A stretch of DNA of 64,000 nt from Halalkalibacter alkaliphilus (GCF_023555415.1 NZ_JAKRYL010000001.1:62001-126000); one strand, 5' to 3'. Numbered from the stretch's first letter, positions 42,793 through 53,082 are shown. Made by a program: numbers and translations. The notes: generated from the letters alone by a model not told the origin.

Positions 42793-44577
42793 TTATAGAA
42801 ACAACTTCCTAAGTCTCTCCCAAAAACCTACTTCCCCTTCTTCCTCAACGAAAGTCGGTTCTTCCTCTTCTTCTACTTCAATCGGTTCTGTTTTGAGAAT
42901 AAATTGCACAGATGCAATGTTTGTATTTTTCGGTGATACAAACGAAACGGGCTCAAAATCTGACTTATCGAATTGGTCCCTCATTGCATCAATCTCTTCT
43001 TGCATCTGTTCTGGTAAATCATTTGTAGCGTCAGCTAATTCTTCTGTACCATTATGAAGCTCTCCGACACCGTCACTCAGCTCCGATGTCCCTTTTGCCA
43101 CTTCCCCGAACCCTGAATCAATCTCGCTGTAAGAGTTTGCCAGCTGCGCAACACCATCTGTATAAGAAACGAGGCCTGCGTGAAACTCGCCATAATTTTT
43201 GGCAAGCAAACCGATTCCTTCTTCTAACTCACCTAATGCATCCAATCCTTCCATCCTTTCAAAAGCAACGGAAAGCTCTTTTGCCATCGTGCGTAACTGA
43301 TTGCTTATGTCAGAGACCGCGTCGCTAGTTCCTTCCAACGTTGTGCCAACAGCAGCAAACGCTTCTTTCACATTGTCATACGTTCCTTTTGCTGTTTGAG
43401 CAGCAACATACACATCCACTAATTTTTCAATTGTGTCAGGATTGGCGTCGCTTGCATATAATTGCTGAATGTCTTCTTCGGATACAGCAGTAGCTGGAAT
43501 ACCGTTTACCGCTTCATTTAATGCGGAAAATGCCATCTCGTAGTGTTCCTTTAATTGGGTTAATCCGTCCCCTACCTCTTTAAGACCATTTGCCATAATC
43601 GATAACCCTTCTGGCAATTGTGCTAAATCACTCAAATTCATCTCACCTGATGTGCCACTTAGTCCCCGGTATAGCGTCCCGAGTGATTCAGCAATTGTCC
43701 GGGAAGCATTGATGATTTCAGAGGAAGCATCCTTTATTTCGATCATCCCTGCCCCATATTGTCTGGAACCAGAGTTCAAGCTTTGAACACCATCGTTTAA
43801 TTCCGACACACCTGTGTTTAAATCAGACACACCGTTATTGATTTCTTGAATGGCATCACTTAACGTTCGCATTTCGCTCGTCATTTCGTCTGTTTCTAGA
43901 TGATCAAGCGCCATTGATAGCGGAATAGCTGAAATGTCGATCCCTTCCATTTCAAAATCGACAACATCAGCAAGAAAACTAATATCCCCCTCACTATCAG
44001 GCATAACCGTATACGTTAATTGTCTCTTCTTCCCTACATTCGCCATCGTTGCATCTGGTGCTTGGATATTGCCAATAATCTCTGTATTAAGAATGAGAGA
44101 GATTTGAATCGTATAGTTTTCAAAAAACGAAGGGTCTACTCGTTTATTTTCTGATGTTTTGATTGTTAGCAGTAAACGGCCCTCGTTTCCTGCTAACTCA
44201 TCTGCAAGAACTTCTTCCCCATCGAGCATGTAGGAAATATCGATATTCCATGGCAATTCACGCCCCGTCATATTTCCTTGATAGTAGAACCAACCTGGTG
44301 CGGCTTCAAGCTGGACCTCATCCCCGTCTTGTTCGATGACGGAAAGATCTGTTAAATTACGAATTTCCGTGTATTCCCCATAATCGATAATGCTTCCTTG
44401 TTGCTCAACTTCCAACATATTGACAACATATAATTCATTCAGTGTTCCATCCGCATGCAAGCTTCCATACACAACCTCATCCTTAGAAGCTAGTTCCCCA
44501 TTTATATTGGCATTCCCAATTTGATAAGGAAAGACGAGGAGCATTGTCAAAAACACGAATGTTATTTTCTTTTTCAT
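42793..44577 (-). CDS. Secreted heptad-repeat (X-X-X-L-X-X-G) protein, YhgE/Pip-like part
   Basis: A 594-residue exported protein with a signal peptide (MKKKITFVFLTMLLVFPYQI). A beta-rich domain (about 25-210) is followed by long helical stretches with L-X-X-G heptads: INNGVSDLNTGVSELNDGVQ, ELSDGVGELHNGTEELADAT. These heptads are shared with YhgE/Pip and MMPL partner proteins. Unlike Pip it lacks C-terminal transmembrane helices and ends in WERLRKLFL. Its start overlaps the MMPL gene stop by 4 bp (ATGA), so the two are coupled and probably form one export machine. Confidence 0.8.
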   Translation of the reverse strand: MKKKITFVFLTMLLVFPYQIGNANINGELASKDEVVYGSLHADGTLNELYVVNMLEVEQQGSIIDYGEYTEIRNLTDLSVIEQDGDEVQLEAAPGWFYYQGNMTGRELPWNIDISYMLDGEEVLADELAGNEGRLLLTIKTSENKRVDPSFFENYTIQISLILNTEIIGNIQAPDATMANVGKKRQLTYTVMPDSEGDISFLADVVDFEMEGIDISAIPLSMALDHLETDEMTSEMRTLSDAIQEINNGVSDLNTGVSELNDGVQSLNSGSRQYGAGMIEIKDASSEIINASRTIAESLGTLYRGLSGTSGEMNLSDLAQLPEGLSIMANGLKEVGDGLTQLKEHYEMAFSALNEAVNGIPATAVSEEDIQQLYASDANPDTIEKLVDVYVAAQTAKGTYDNVKEAFAAVGTTLEGTSDAVSDISNQLRTMAKELSVAFERMEGLDALGELEEGIGLLAKNYGEFHAGLVSYTDGVAQLANSYSEIDSGFGEVAKGTSELSDGVGELHNGTEELADATNDLPEQMQEEIDAMRDQFDKSDFEPVSFVSPKNTNIASVQFILKTEPIEVEEEEEPTFVEEEGEVGFWERLRKLFL

Positions 44578-46637
44578 TGTTTGTCCTCCCTTAAAAATTT
44601 TGCTTTTACCGTTGTTTTCCCAATCACTTTATCGAACACAAAGAGCACTGCTGGTAAGAAAAAGAGTACCATAATAAAGGCAAGTAACGCCCCTCTGCCA
44701 AGTAGCAATCCTATTGATGCAACAATCGGATTGCTAGACGTAATCCACAAAATAAAGCCGACACACGATAAAATGGCTGCCGATATCGAAATAGAGAATG
44801 TCTTCTCATTTAACGTTTTAACAATTGACTGCTTGGCAGGCATTTTTTGCCGATTCTCAAGGTAATTTTCAGTGAATAGGATCGCATAATCGACCGTCGC
44901 CGCAAGCTGAACGGTACTTACGACCAAATAGCCAACAAAGACTAAAGGTGTATCTGTAAAATATGGCACAGAAAGATTGATCCATACTGCTGCTTGGATC
45001 GTCAGTAGTAAGATGACTGGGAGAGAAATCGATTTAAATGTAAAAATCAAGACGATTCCAATGGCAACAATCGTTAAAATGTTCACCACTACATTATCTC
45101 TTGTAATCGTCGTTTTCATATCATACAAGGCCACGCTCTCTCCAAGAGCCAGCGCTTCATCACCGTAATAAGATGCTGCAATTTCTCGGACCAACTCCAC
45201 AACTTGAAAGGCAACATCACCTTCGTTATCTGTCTCGGTATAAAGGATGATTTGACTGTAATTTTCCGAATGAAACTGGTCCGTAATCGATGAATCCAAA
45301 TACTCCGACGGGATCGCTGGACTAACTGCTTGATTATAGGAAATCACATTTGTGACGTGCTGAACTTCTTCTAAATCTTGTTCCATCCTTACTTCTCTAG
45401 CAACATCCCCTTTTGGAACAAGAAGAACAATCGGTGTGGTCTTACCGAATACCTCATCAATGGCTATAATGTCACTACCAAGACGGGTTGTTTCTGGGTT
45501 TTCACCGCTCCCATAAATAAACTCTGTCTCTTGTTGGGCTAAAAAACTAGGAACAATCAGAATCAACACAACGAGCAAGCTGACAACTCTTACCTTCATC
45601 ACTCCTTTGCCAATGGAAAAGGAGCTTGGCACGAATGGCTTATGCTGTGTTTTATCAATCCATTTATAAAACAACACCGTTAATGCTGGTAAAAATATCA
45701 TCACACTAATAAAACTTAAAACAATCCCTTTAACAAGGTTAACTCCTAAATCAGCTCCAATTTCAAACTGCATAAACGTGAGTGCCAAAAAACCAAAGAA
45801 AGTGGTAGCAGCACTAGCTGCTATCGCCGGGAATGATTTTTTTATCGCAAGTTGCATCGCCTCTTCAGGACTTGTCGTCACTTTCCGATAATGTGCAAAA
45901 CTATGAAGCAGAAAAACAGCATAATCTAAAGAAACCGCTAATTGTAAAATAGGACTGACAGACTGTGTCACAAAAGAGATTTCACCAATAAAAATATTCG
46001 TCCCTAAATTCATGAGTACAGATACTCCAATAGCTGTAAGGAAAAATAGTGGCTCAACCCATGAGGTTGTTGAAATCACAAGAATAATAACAATAAGCGG
46101 AACTAACAACAAAGCTGCATACATGGCTTCATTCGCTGCCATACTCTGAGCAACTGCTGTATCGGCTGCTTCTCCTGCCAATGCATTTTCCTCACCGATC
46201 AGTTCATAAATAGCCTCTGTAATCTCTACTTCATCCCCTTCTCGTATCGTCAACGAAAAGAGAGCATGATTGTCCTTATAGTAAGACTCAACTAATTCCT
46301 TTTCTGCCATCTCTAAAGGAGTTTTTACATCCAGCACCTGATCAAGCCAGACAACATCAGAAACACCCTCAACCTCCTCGAGCATTTCCTTATACAAAAG
46401 CGCCTTTTGGACAGATACATTCCGAATCATGACTTGCGCGTTTGAAAGAGGGGTATCAAATTCCTTTTCCATCACTTCAATGGCTTTTGTCGATGGAGTA
46501 TCCTCAGGCATATATTCACTCATATTGTAGTTAACTGAAACAAATAGCTGTGCGATTGCACTTAATACCGTTACTAGCATAAATACGATCACAATTGACT
46601 TTTTGTATTTCATTATTTTTGCAGCAATGTCTAGCAT
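44574..46637 (-). CDS. MMPL/RND-superfamily transporter
   Basis: About 687 residues with two repeats of one plus five transmembrane helices and large extracellular loops, the MMPL plan. Segments include SPILQLAVSLDYAVFLLHSF and VQLAATVDYAILFTENYLEN, each carrying the proton-relay aspartate-tyrosine pair (SLDYA, TVDYA). The start is ATG 46637 after AAGGAG; longer in-frame extensions have no site. MMPL proteins export lipids or hydrophobic compounds. The operon contains the heptad-repeat partner, and a divergent TetR gene lies 157 bp away. Confidence 0.88.
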   Translation of the reverse strand: MLDIAAKIMKYKKSIVIVFMLVTVLSAIAQLFVSVNYNMSEYMPEDTPSTKAIEVMEKEFDTPLSNAQVMIRNVSVQKALLYKEMLEEVEGVSDVVWLDQVLDVKTPLEMAEKELVESYYKDNHALFSLTIREGDEVEITEAIYELIGEENALAGEAADTAVAQSMAANEAMYAALLLVPLIVIILVISTTSWVEPLFFLTAIGVSVLMNLGTNIFIGEISFVTQSVSPILQLAVSLDYAVFLLHSFAHYRKVTTSPEEAMQLAIKKSFPAIAASAATTFFGFLALTFMQFEIGADLGVNLVKGIVLSFISVMIFLPALTVLFYKWIDKTQHKPFVPSSFSIGKGVMKVRVVSLLVVLILIVPSFLAQQETEFIYGSGENPETTRLGSDIIAIDEVFGKTTPIVLLVPKGDVAREVRMEQDLEEVQHVTNVISYNQAVSPAIPSEYLDSSITDQFHSENYSQIILYTETDNEGDVAFQVVELVREIAASYYGDEALALGESVALYDMKTTITRDNVVVNILTIVAIGIVLIFTFKSISLPVILLLTIQAAVWINLSVPYFTDTPLVFVGYLVVSTVQLAATVDYAILFTENYLENRQKMPAKQSIVKTLNEKTFSISISAAILSCVGFILWITSSNPIVASIGLLLGRGALLAFIMVLFFLPAVLFVFDKVIGKTTVKAKFLREDKQ

Positions 46638-46794
46638 GACAGAACAACTCCTTGAAACGTAACTAATGACTAAGTATAATGACACAGTGTAGGATAATCA
46701 ACAAACAGTTCGTTATCTTATGTTACATATCCAACACCCGAAAGCAATGTGATGGATTTACAACAAAATTGTCAAAAATGAAGGGTGAAAAGAC

Positions 46795-47364
46795 ATGAAT
46801 TCCAAAATAGACAGACGTATCAAATATACACAAATGGTATTGAAAGAAAGTTTGATAAAGCTAATGAAAGAAAAACCGATAACAAGCATTACCATTAAAG
46901 AAGTATGTGAATTAGCCGACATTAATCGTTCGACTTTCTATTCTCATTACAAAGATTTATATGACCTTCTTCACCAAATCGAGGACGGCATTATCGAGGA
47001 CATGAATGAAACCTTGTCCGCATACAACTACACGAAAAATGAAGAAGCCATTCAAATGACAGAAAAACTGTTAGAATACCTAGTAAAAAATCGAGAAAGC
47101 TGCCAAACGTTATTCAGTGAACATGGCAATCCAACGTTCCAAAAAAAAGTCATGTCGCTAGCCCATAGGCATTCATTAAAATCCTTGATGGCAGACAGAA
47201 AAAACCTCCCCTATAACGCTGAATATTTAAGTTTGTATATCGTAAACGGTAGTATTCACCTTGTCCAACATTGGCTAAAAAACGGGTTAAAAGAGTCGCC
47301 AAAAGAGATAGCTGAAATCCTGATCTCTCTTGCCAATAAGGGACTATCCTCATTGCAACATTAA
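46795..47364 (+). CDS. TetR/AcrR-family regulator
   Basis: A 189-residue repressor. The N-terminal helix-turn-helix is ITSITIKEVCELADINRSTF (about 29-48) followed by YSHYKDLYDLL. The C-terminal ligand domain is helical, of the TetR_C-type seen in Firmicutes. It is divergent from the MMPL/heptad operon, which it most likely represses in response to an exported compound. The ATG start follows GAAGGGTG by about nine bases. Confidence 0.88.
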   Translation: MNSKIDRRIKYTQMVLKESLIKLMKEKPITSITIKEVCELADINRSTFYSHYKDLYDLLHQIEDGIIEDMNETLSAYNYTKNEEAIQMTEKLLEYLVKNRESCQTLFSEHGNPTFQKKVMSLAHRHSLKSLMADRKNLPYNAEYLSLYIVNGSIHLVQHWLKNGLKESPKEIAEILISLANKGLSSLQH

Positions 47365-47420
47365 AACTCTACTAAGCGACCTCGCATTGTTGTACCGGTG
47401 CAATGATTCTTAAAATAAGA

Positions 47421-47450
47421 AATCGTTCAATCATTATCGATTGAACGATT
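47421..47450 (+). terminator. Terminator of the TetR gene
   Basis: AATCGTTCAATC / GATTGAACGATT, 12-bp perfect stem with a six-base loop, followed by TTT. Confidence 0.85.
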
Positions 47451-47517
47451 TTTCATATTTTTTATACCTTTATTGAAAGTTCATAACTTAATAAATTCAT
47501 ACCCACAATAATTGACT

Positions 47518-47612
47518 TCATGAAGGACGTTCCTCCTGGGCATCTGCCTTGTTTGTCCTTCATCAGCTTTATGAAGGACATTCCCCTTGAATTCCTGCCT
47601 TAGTTTTGTCCT
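47518..47612. repeat. CTTCAT/ATGAAG dispersed repeats
   Basis: Three units: TTCATGAAGGACGTTCC, GTCCTTCATCAGCTTTATGA AGGAC and GTCCTTCATTTGG, separated by TGCCTTGTTT / TGCCTTAGTTT words. The best unit is an inverted repeat (GTCCTTCAT...ATGAAGGAC). Confidence 0.55.
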
Positions 47613-47708
47613 TCATTTGGTAACCAGGTACAGAAATGACACATGAACAATAACATGGAACCCGCCCATCCAACTATTGAATAATTCTTTCTGTCCCTCT
47701 TCGACCTC

Positions 47709-48662
47709 TTACATCTCTATCTCCCCACCATTAATTCTCTTAAACCCCCGCACTTTTCCTAACTCTTCGACAAGCCTTAAAGCCGCTTTATCTTTCGCTT
47801 TCGCCTCTATCATAATATCTGCTGATCTTCCGTATCCCTTTAATGCTTTGATAAAGTCCATGGCAAACTCCATATCAACATAATCGGCATGGGCTCGTAT
47901 TAATTTTTCTGACTTTGGAGAGGATAAGTGAAATTTAGGAGGCTTTCCAGTCCCTTCCCATGTGTCAAAAATTCTAGGTAGTAAATCCTCTACGGTTTCA
48001 TCTCCAGGATTGGCCCAATGATGATGATAATCAAAAACAAAGGCAAGACCGTGCTGTTCACAAACTTGCAGCGTTTCTTCTGCTGTGTAGGTTTTATCGT
48101 CGTTCTCAAGCGTCGTCTGCCTACGAATAGCTTTATCAAGTTTCACAAAGTTTTTGTTAAATCTAGCTATCGCCTCTTCCTTGTTCCCATACGCGCCACC
48201 AACATGGATATTTATGTTTGCATCCTTATGTAATCCCATTGCTTCAAACATTTCATAGTGATAGGTCATATCAGTAATGGCATTTTCCGTTACATGATCC
48301 TGTGGACTCGTAAACAATGTGTATTGATTCGGGTGAAAGCTCACACGCAAATGATATTTTTGAACCAATGCCCCAATCTCTATAAACAACTCCCGAAAAG
48401 GTGTCACATAATCCCATTTAACCTCTGGATGTGTAGCAAGCGGTACGAGCGAAGAAGACATTCGATAAACATCAATGCCATGTGCAATATTATAATGAAG
48501 AATGCGAATTGTATTTTTTAAATTTTGCTCTGTAATATGGTATAACTTTTCCTTTCTACTATCTTGATCTTGTTTCTTCCAATTCGTAAACGTTAACGTC
48601 CTAGAAGGAGATGCTTCCCATAAAGATAGCGATGTTGAGACGTATCCGAACCTGAGTATCAT
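47709..48662 (-). CDS. uvsE: UV DNA damage endonuclease
   Basis: A 317-residue TIM-barrel nuclease of the UvdE/UvsE family. It cuts DNA 5' of UV photoproducts and starts the alternative excision pathway. Metal-binding motifs are visible: RLSFHPNQY-like RVSFHPNQYT, NIHVGGAYGNKEEAIARF, VFDYHHHWANPG and DIMIEAKAKDKAAL. Length is normal for Bacillus UvsE. The ATG at 48662 follows TTGGAGTGG. It is monocistronic; in spore formers it helps repair UV damage at outgrowth. Confidence 0.93.
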   Translation of the reverse strand: MILRFGYVSTSLSLWEASPSRTLTFTNWKKQDQDSRKEKLYHITEQNLKNTIRILHYNIAHGIDVYRMSSSLVPLATHPEVKWDYVTPFRELFIEIGALVQKYHLRVSFHPNQYTLFTSPQDHVTENAITDMTYHYEMFEAMGLHKDANINIHVGGAYGNKEEAIARFNKNFVKLDKAIRRQTTLENDDKTYTAEETLQVCEQHGLAFVFDYHHHWANPGDETVEDLLPRIFDTWEGTGKPPKFHLSSPKSEKLIRAHADYVDMEFAMDFIKALKGYGRSADIMIEAKAKDKAALRLVEELGKVRGFKRINGGEIEM

Positions 48663-48774
48663 CGTACCACTCCAACCTATGATAGATGAATGTAGTGTGT
48701 GTGAGTTACGGGAACTTCATACGGGTTGAATCACCATTGAGGCAATTGTACCTTACTAAAAAGGGGCGGTTCTC

Positions 48775-48863
48775 CAAGAGGCCCCGAAAAAAGGTAAATA
48801 TCACTTTTTTCGTACCTCTTATATAAAAAAGCATTGAAAAAGGTTGTTACCCTTTCTCAATGC
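48775..48863. terminator. Two adjacent hairpins between uvsE and tlp
   Basis: An imperfect GAGG(...)GAAAAAAGGT / ACTTTTTTCG(...)CCTC hairpin (48777-48818) is followed by GCATTGAAAAAGG / CCCTTTCTCAATGC (48831-48863). The second resembles the CACTGAAAAAGG hairpin family and probably terminates tlp. Confidence 0.55.
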
Positions 48864-48911
48864 CTTCGGTTTCCTGCTTCTTTTAGTATATCTACAAATT
48901 TGGTTTACCCT

Positions 48912-49142
48912 TTATTGGTTCTTATACCCGCTTTTTCTTGCTTCCATTTCGTCAGCTATTTCAGCATCAAACGCTTTAATGCTTTCCGCACGTCTACGGT
49001 TTTTCTCTTTAATTGCTTTTCGTTGCTCTTCTTGTAAATCCGACTGCAGCGTCTCTTCAGCCGCCTCAATATTGTGTTGTGTATTATCCTTCATTTGTTG
49101 CAAGCGCTCCACATTATTCTTTCGGTTATCTGGTTTTGCCAT
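48912..49142 (-). CDS. tlp: Small acid-soluble spore protein Tlp
   Basis: About 76 residues, hydrophilic and helical, matching the Tlp family: KPDNRKNNVERLQQM, NTQHNIEAAEETL and the signature IKEKNRRRAESIKAFDAEI, ending in RKSGYKNQ. Tlp is packed into the spore core and degraded on outgrowth. The start is ATG 49142, seven bases after AAGGGGT; an ATG two codons upstream lies too close to that site. Direct evidence that the organism forms endospores. Confidence 0.9.
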   Translation of the reverse strand: MAKPDNRKNNVERLQQMKDNTQHNIEAAEETLQSDLQEEQRKAIKEKNRRRAESIKAFDAEIADEMEARKSGYKNQ

Positions 49143-49317
49143 GTTCATACCCCTTTTTCACGTAAGATAGGCGCTTTTCCTAGCACCATCTTATAGTATG
49201 ACAAAGACGGAAAATGATAATTCAGAAAATAAACATGTATATTTAAAGTTCTCCCGTCAGAACATTTAGGAATTATATTACATAAAAAAGACAGGCACCC
49301 CCTGCCTTTTTCATCAA

Positions 49318-52300
49318 CTATACTTTAACCCTCTCTCTCACCTCTTCCTCCTTCATTAATTGTTTCACCTTTTGGTCAATTCGCTCTATCTCCATTGATG
49401 CATTTCTCCACCAATTCCGGCTCCAAATGCGTTCAATGGTCCATCCTCTGTTTTCTAGGAAACGCTGGCGATACACATCTCGTTCTTTTGCATTTTTCGA
49501 GCTATGGTACATCGCGCCGTCGCACTCGACGCCGAGAATATAACGCTGAGGATCGTTTGGATGAATAATCGCTAAGTCAATGCGATAACCGGACATTCCG
49601 ACTTGGGTGTCAACCTTGTATCCTAAATGAAGAAGTTGTTTGTACACTTGTTCTTCAAACGGTGAATCAAAGCTTACGTCAGTCTGTTGTATTCGCGTAT
49701 TAGAGCTGTCCCTAACATCGTTTACAACAACTTTCACTTGTTCATGGTCCATTTGGGAGACAGCTCTTACGTATTGCAAGTATGATTTTAATATTCTTGG
49801 GCCGATATGTGCTGTACTCGCTACATTTAATTCCTCAGGTTCTATGCTAGATATAACAATAATCCCTTCCTTTGCCCGTGTGACGGCAACATTCAGTCGA
49901 TTCTCCCCGCCTTGTTGATTTAACATACCGAAACGATTATAGATTCTTCCTTCTTCATTTTTCGCATAGCCAATGGAAAAGAGAATTACATCACGCTCAT
50001 CTCCTTGGACGTTTTCGATATTTTTCACGAAAATACGTTCATCCAAATCCTTGCTCATCACCTGATTATAGAGTGCCTGAAACTCTGGGTCCTCTTGAAC
50101 TCTTTTATCGATCATATCTAATATTTTATCTTGTTGTTTGGCATTGAATGTGATGACACCAATGGTTTTATTCGGAGCTTTGACCAGCAGCTGTTTGATT
50201 TCTTCGACAACTGCTTGTGCTTCGATTTCATTGGACTGGTTCACCCAAAGTCCATCGACTTTCTTCCATTGTAAAGCTGGAGGTTCTCGTAACGGTTCCA
50301 CATTTGGTGCAATCTGCACTTGCCCTTGATAAAAAGCATGGTTTGAAAAGTTAATTAAATCCTCGTACTTAGAACGGTAATGCCATTGGAGAATCTTCTC
50401 AGGAAAGCGGCGTTTGGCAAGGTTTAATAAACTTTGTGAATCATCGATGTCGTACTCCTCTTCATCTTCGTCACCCGAAACGGAACTTTGAAACATATTG
50501 AATGGGGGAAGTTGTTTCTCATCGCCCGCAACAATGACTTGTTTTGCTCGATAAATCGCTGCGATGCTGCTCTCGACTGTACATTGAGACGCTTCATCAA
50601 AAATGACGAGATCAAATAACCCTTCCTCAAGTGGAAAGATCGATGATACGGTTTCCGGAGACGTTAGCCATACCGGCAGGATTTCCAACAGTCCGTCATG
50701 TGCAAATTCTTCAATAACTTTACGGAGTGGCCAGATTCTTCTTTTCTTCGTTACTTGATGGTTCAGTTCTTTGATACGTCTTCCTTTCTCCGCTTTTACT
50801 TGCAACGTTGCTTCACTAAGCTCATGGCGTAAAAATTTCTTAGCAACTTCCCTTTTCTCATCAATACCCTTCGCAAACAACTCGCGAATTCGCGCAAACT
50901 CGTTCGTTGATATTTTCTTAACATCGGGATGATTTCTTTCCACTTGATCGATCCAATGAATAAACGTCGAGTTCCGGACAAGTTCCACCCAAACTTCCGA
51001 AAGTGATGACACTTCAGTCCATTCTTTCTCCTTCAATTTTTCAACAACGCTTTTTACTAAGTCTGTACTATTTTCCAAATACGAATCCATTTGTCGTAAG
51101 TCTTCAAAGTCTTGATGGATGTATTCTAACATCTTATCGAGTTCTTCTATCGGAATATCGCCTTCTGACACTCGCTGTTTCATCCGCTCGACGACATCAT
51201 CATTAATATATACTTTGAGCTTTTCAATCTGTTTTGCCATCGCTTGTGTTTCATTCGAAAGCTCGTACATGATCTTTAAGCCTTCGCGAATCGTAAGCCA
51301 TTCTGTTGAAGAGACTCCTTTAAATTTTTGACCATTTAATAGTTCCTCAATGATTTGTTTCCCTGTAAACGATGTCCACCACCATAGTCGAAGTCCTTGA
51401 AGTGTCCGCTTCTTTTCAGGGTTTAAATCTCCATACACTTTCCCAAGTTTATCATTTACAAGCCACGTATATGCTGGTGTAATTTTTTCATGATTTAGTG
51501 CGTTCAAATACGCTACAGATGACTCGGCCTTCGTTAATACATTTTGCAATGTTTCAATGACGGTTAACTTATCCTTCATTTCCATTGAGGCAAATGACTT
51601 TCTCATCTTTAGGGGATAATCCTCTTTGCCAAAGCGTTCATACCATTCGCCGTACGAATACACAGCAGCAAGAGTGACTTCTAAAGTCGTTTTGCTTAGC
51701 TTCGGGAGATTATCACTAACATCTAACAATTGAGCCATATCTTCCATTGGTTTTGCCTGCCCGTACAGGTCGTACAACCGGTAACCAAATTCATGATATT
51801 CAAATAACGCCTTTGAGATTGAATTTAGCAAAACTTCTTGAGCAGCAATTCTATCAGACAATTCCTCTAACTCTTTCGCAGCCTGGTCAAATAACAATTC
51901 CGGCTGATTCAAAAGCTGTTCAATCTGACCATAAAGTGCCTTGCGATCATGTTTTTCATCGTGAATAAGTGCAGTATGCTGAGCAAGAGTTAAACTTTCT
52001 AAACGTTGATAAATCACATCTAGAGCCGCACGCTTTTGACAGACAACAAGCACCTTCTTTTTTTGATGAAGAGCATCGGTAATAAGGTTAACAATCACTT
52101 GAGATTTTCCTGTTCCAGGTGGGCCGTGTACGACTAAACCTTTTTGATATCGCGCTTCTTCTAATATTTCTTCTTGTGACCCATCTGTCTGCATTAAAAA
52201 AAGCTTATCTTCCTCCTTAACGAACGAACTGCCAAGTCGGTCCTTTTCCCTTTCTTGAGAATCCATAGACGAGAGATCGACTATATCATCAGTCGGATCA

Positions 52301-53082
52301 ATAAGCTCCTGCGCCAACGCTAAATCGTCTTCTTCATTTAATTGAATCATTTGGTCATAATCTTTGACGATCGCAGAGCCACCTTGAGGAAAATTGCCAA
52401 TCACCGCATGCTTTAAAAGTATTACATTCGACTGATTAGGAATCTCGTCTCGCTTGTATTCTCGTAAACGCATGATTTCTCCGTCTTGAATTTGAATGTC
52501 TGGAAACACATCTTTGAGTACTGCCTTCCATTCTGTGAAATCATGAGTTGTCGCTATTTCACCTAATCCATCTAACCAATCTTCTGAAAAGGCCATGCCA
52601 TTGACCTTTTTTAATGCTAGAAACAACGTGCGATTAATTTGCGGTTCATCATCAGAATACTTCAACACCCACTTTTGTTGATTCTCTCGATCCTTTTCAA
52701 GTCGAATCGGATATAAAAACAAAGGAGCTTGAAAAAAGGTGCCATCAACCATCGTCCCTTGAATAAATGGGTAGCCTAAGTAAAAATCATAGACCCCTGT
52801 TTCATCCTCGATTGCTTTCATATTTCGAAATAAATCAGTCACTTTTCGAGAGAGCGACAACGAGTCATCATCATTGATGTTTACAGAAAAAAGCGGAATG
52901 TCACTTTTAGAGTTACTAACAACTTTCGATACGACACGTTCCGATATACCAGCTTCAATTCTACGGTCTAACTCATGTAAGTCCAAACTCCATTTATTAT
53001 ATAATTTGAGCAAACGAATTGAACGATTTCTCTTACTAATATCATTTAACTTATCCCGCATATGGACCAATTTCTCTTTCAT
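49318..53082 (-). CDS. SF1 helicase with C-terminal Vsr/MTES_1575-like nuclease
   Basis: About 1254 residues. An N-terminal DUF4011-like region (about 1-130) is followed by an SF1 (Upf1/COG1112-type) helicase: Walker A GPPGTGKSQ near 320, a helical insertion, Walker B FDEASQCTVE near 829, NVQGDERDVILFSIGY near 1025 and NVAVTRAKE near 1060. The end is a restriction-like nuclease (SGYRIDLAIIHP, GVECDGAMYH near 1185, RDVYRQRFLENRGW). The start is ATG 53082 after GAAAGGGG. It stands alone. Such fusions occur in DNA repair and antiphage contexts; the exact role is unknown. Confidence 0.85.
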   Translation of the reverse strand: MKEKLVHMRDKLNDISKRNRSIRLLKLYNKWSLDLHELDRRIEAGISERVVSKVVSNSKSDIPLFSVNINDDDSLSLSRKVTDLFRNMKAIEDETGVYDFYLGYPFIQGTMVDGTFFQAPLFLYPIRLEKDRENQQKWVLKYSDDEPQINRTLFLALKKVNGMAFSEDWLDGLGEIATTHDFTEWKAVLKDVFPDIQIQDGEIMRLREYKRDEIPNQSNVILLKHAVIGNFPQGGSAIVKDYDQMIQLNEEDDLALAQELIDPTDDIVDLSSMDSQEREKDRLGSSFVKEEDKLFLMQTDGSQEEILEEARYQKGLVVHGPPGTGKSQVIVNLITDALHQKKKVLVVCQKRAALDVIYQRLESLTLAQHTALIHDEKHDRKALYGQIEQLLNQPELLFDQAAKELEELSDRIAAQEVLLNSISKALFEYHEFGYRLYDLYGQAKPMEDMAQLLDVSDNLPKLSKTTLEVTLAAVYSYGEWYERFGKEDYPLKMRKSFASMEMKDKLTVIETLQNVLTKAESSVAYLNALNHEKITPAYTWLVNDKLGKVYGDLNPEKKRTLQGLRLWWWTSFTGKQIIEELLNGQKFKGVSSTEWLTIREGLKIMYELSNETQAMAKQIEKLKVYINDDVVERMKQRVSEGDIPIEELDKMLEYIHQDFEDLRQMDSYLENSTDLVKSVVEKLKEKEWTEVSSLSEVWVELVRNSTFIHWIDQVERNHPDVKKISTNEFARIRELFAKGIDEKREVAKKFLRHELSEATLQVKAEKGRRIKELNHQVTKKRRIWPLRKVIEEFAHDGLLEILPVWLTSPETVSSIFPLEEGLFDLVIFDEASQCTVESSIAAIYRAKQVIVAGDEKQLPPFNMFQSSVSGDEDEEEYDIDDSQSLLNLAKRRFPEKILQWHYRSKYEDLINFSNHAFYQGQVQIAPNVEPLREPPALQWKKVDGLWVNQSNEIEAQAVVEEIKQLLVKAPNKTIGVITFNAKQQDKILDMIDKRVQEDPEFQALYNQVMSKDLDERIFVKNIENVQGDERDVILFSIGYAKNEEGRIYNRFGMLNQQGGENRLNVAVTRAKEGIIVISSIEPEELNVASTAHIGPRILKSYLQYVRAVSQMDHEQVKVVVNDVRDSSNTRIQQTDVSFDSPFEEQVYKQLLHLGYKVDTQVGMSGYRIDLAIIHPNDPQRYILGVECDGAMYHSSKNAKERDVYRQRFLENRGWTIERIWSRNWWRNASMEIERIDQKVKQLMKEEEVRERVKV

